The position numbers were made by a program, and so were the translations under genes. A DNA stretch of 5,083 nucleotides. It comes from CALIKS01 sp964440295. GTDB lineage: Archaea > Thermoproteota > Nitrososphaeria_A > Caldarchaeales > Calditenuaceae. Below are positions 4,650 to 5,083 of this stretch, piece after piece; position 1 is the stretch's first letter; the number at the start of each line of letters is the position of its first letter. The stretch covers positions 1 through 5,083 of the forward strand of contig CAYTRT010000050.1 in the NCBI GenBank assembly GCA_964440295.1, in the 5' to 3' direction. The notes beneath the pieces are model-generated. The model was not told where the DNA came from. It saw nothing but the letters and a program-made list of their open reading frames with translations, and searched no databases.

Positions 4650-5083
4650 CTACTTGGTGCCGGCTCTGAACGATTGGCCAGCCTCTTTCAAAAATCTTAG
4701 CAATTCCTCATCCATCGTCACTAATACCTTGCCGTCATCTTTCCTCTTTGTTAATAGTCCCCTGCTGGCAAGCCTAGTAATTATTCTGTGGACCTTCAGC
4801 TTGCTCAGCCCGGTCTTGTATGGAATCTCGCGCTGAAGCATCGAGCCGTTTGACTCCACTAGGACCTCGACGACCCTGGCCTCCTCCTCGGTCAAGAGCT
4901 TCGAGAGCAGTACTGCAAGTCTCTGCTCCTCCCTCGTCTTTACAATCACGCTGGACTTAGGCATCTCTGGTTGTTGAGAGAAGAGACGCGAAGTGATGAA
5001 CAGTGCCGCACCAGTAATGATGAATATGAATGCCGGGATTAGGATTGAGGAGCCTTGCCACGGAGCTGCTGCGGCCAACAAGA
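4650..5083 (-). CDS. Membrane-associated winged-helix protein, 5' end cut off
   Basis: This is the C-terminal part, at least 143 residues, of a membrane protein with a cytoplasmic DNA-binding-type domain. One membrane segment (about 11-34 of the visible part) is followed by a linker and a winged-helix domain (about 62-123). That domain includes EEEARVVEVLVE, the recognition-helix region GLSKLKVHRIITRLASRGLL, and a wing with KDDGKVLV. This layout is typical of archaeal membrane-associated regulators (COG2512-like) in which a larger outside domain precedes the membrane segment. A TTG at 5081 could be a start, but the frame stays open to the edge. The Ala-rich stretch just before the membrane segment looks like the end of an outside domain, so I treat the gene as partial. 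Its target and signal are unknown. Confidence 0.75.
   Translation of the reverse strand, partial: LLAAAAPWQGSSILIPAFIFIITGAALFITSRLFSQQPEMPKSSVIVKTREEQRLAVLLSKLLTEEEARVVEVLVESNGSMLQREIPYKTGLSKLKVHRIITRLASRGLLTKRKDDGKVLVTMDEELLRFLKEAGQSFRAGTK

Overview
The window reads as archaeal, most likely from a thermophilic member of the Thermoproteota (Crenarchaeota). Support comes from TATA-like boxes about 26 bases before leaderless or near-leaderless starts, frequent TTG and GTG starts, AGG/AGA-rich arginine use, very short gene gaps, membrane-anchored winged-helix proteins, and a free-standing ribbon-helix-helix gene. I cannot name the species from the sequence. Every stretch longer than about 140 bases is covered by a gene. 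There are no RNA genes, insertion sequences or CRISPR arrays.

Left part, + strand (1-2247): after an AT-rich leader with a TATA-like box come two genes overlapping by ATGA. They encode subunit II and subunit I of a heme-copper oxidoreductase. The complex is unusual. Subunit II keeps the cupredoxin-type layout, but three CuA ligands are changed (His to Tyr, both Cys to Ser). Subunit I keeps all three heme-ligating histidines and the His-His pair of the CuB site. The third CuB histidine is Asp, and the position of the cross-linked active-site tyrosine is also Asp. That pattern fits a quinol-fed nitric oxide reductase of the less-studied NOR families within the superfamily (gNOR/eNOR-like) better than an oxygen reductase. 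This is the most interesting system in the window.

Middle (2270-2818, - strand): a membrane-anchored winged-helix protein faces the reductase operon tail to tail, 22 T-rich bases away. It has its own TATA-like promoter.

Right part, - strand (2893-4513): a compact run of three genes is read in the order unknown 140-residue protein, ribbon-helix-helix regulator, DapA-family aldolase/lyase. The first gene has a near-leaderless promoter with a small palindrome upstream. The second has a strong Shine-Dalgarno. The third follows 22 bases later without a Shine-Dalgarno and may have its own promoter, which lies beside a 10-base perfect inverted repeat.

Right edge (4650-5083, - strand): the C-terminal part of a second membrane protein ending in a cytoplasmic winged-helix domain, cut by the window edge.

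Working picture: a respiratory NO-reducing (or otherwise divergent) quinol-oxidising complex lies next to a possible membrane-bound regulator. A separate small operon links a DNA-binding protein to a Schiff-base aldolase whose substrate is unknown. The regulatory links are inferred from adjacency only.
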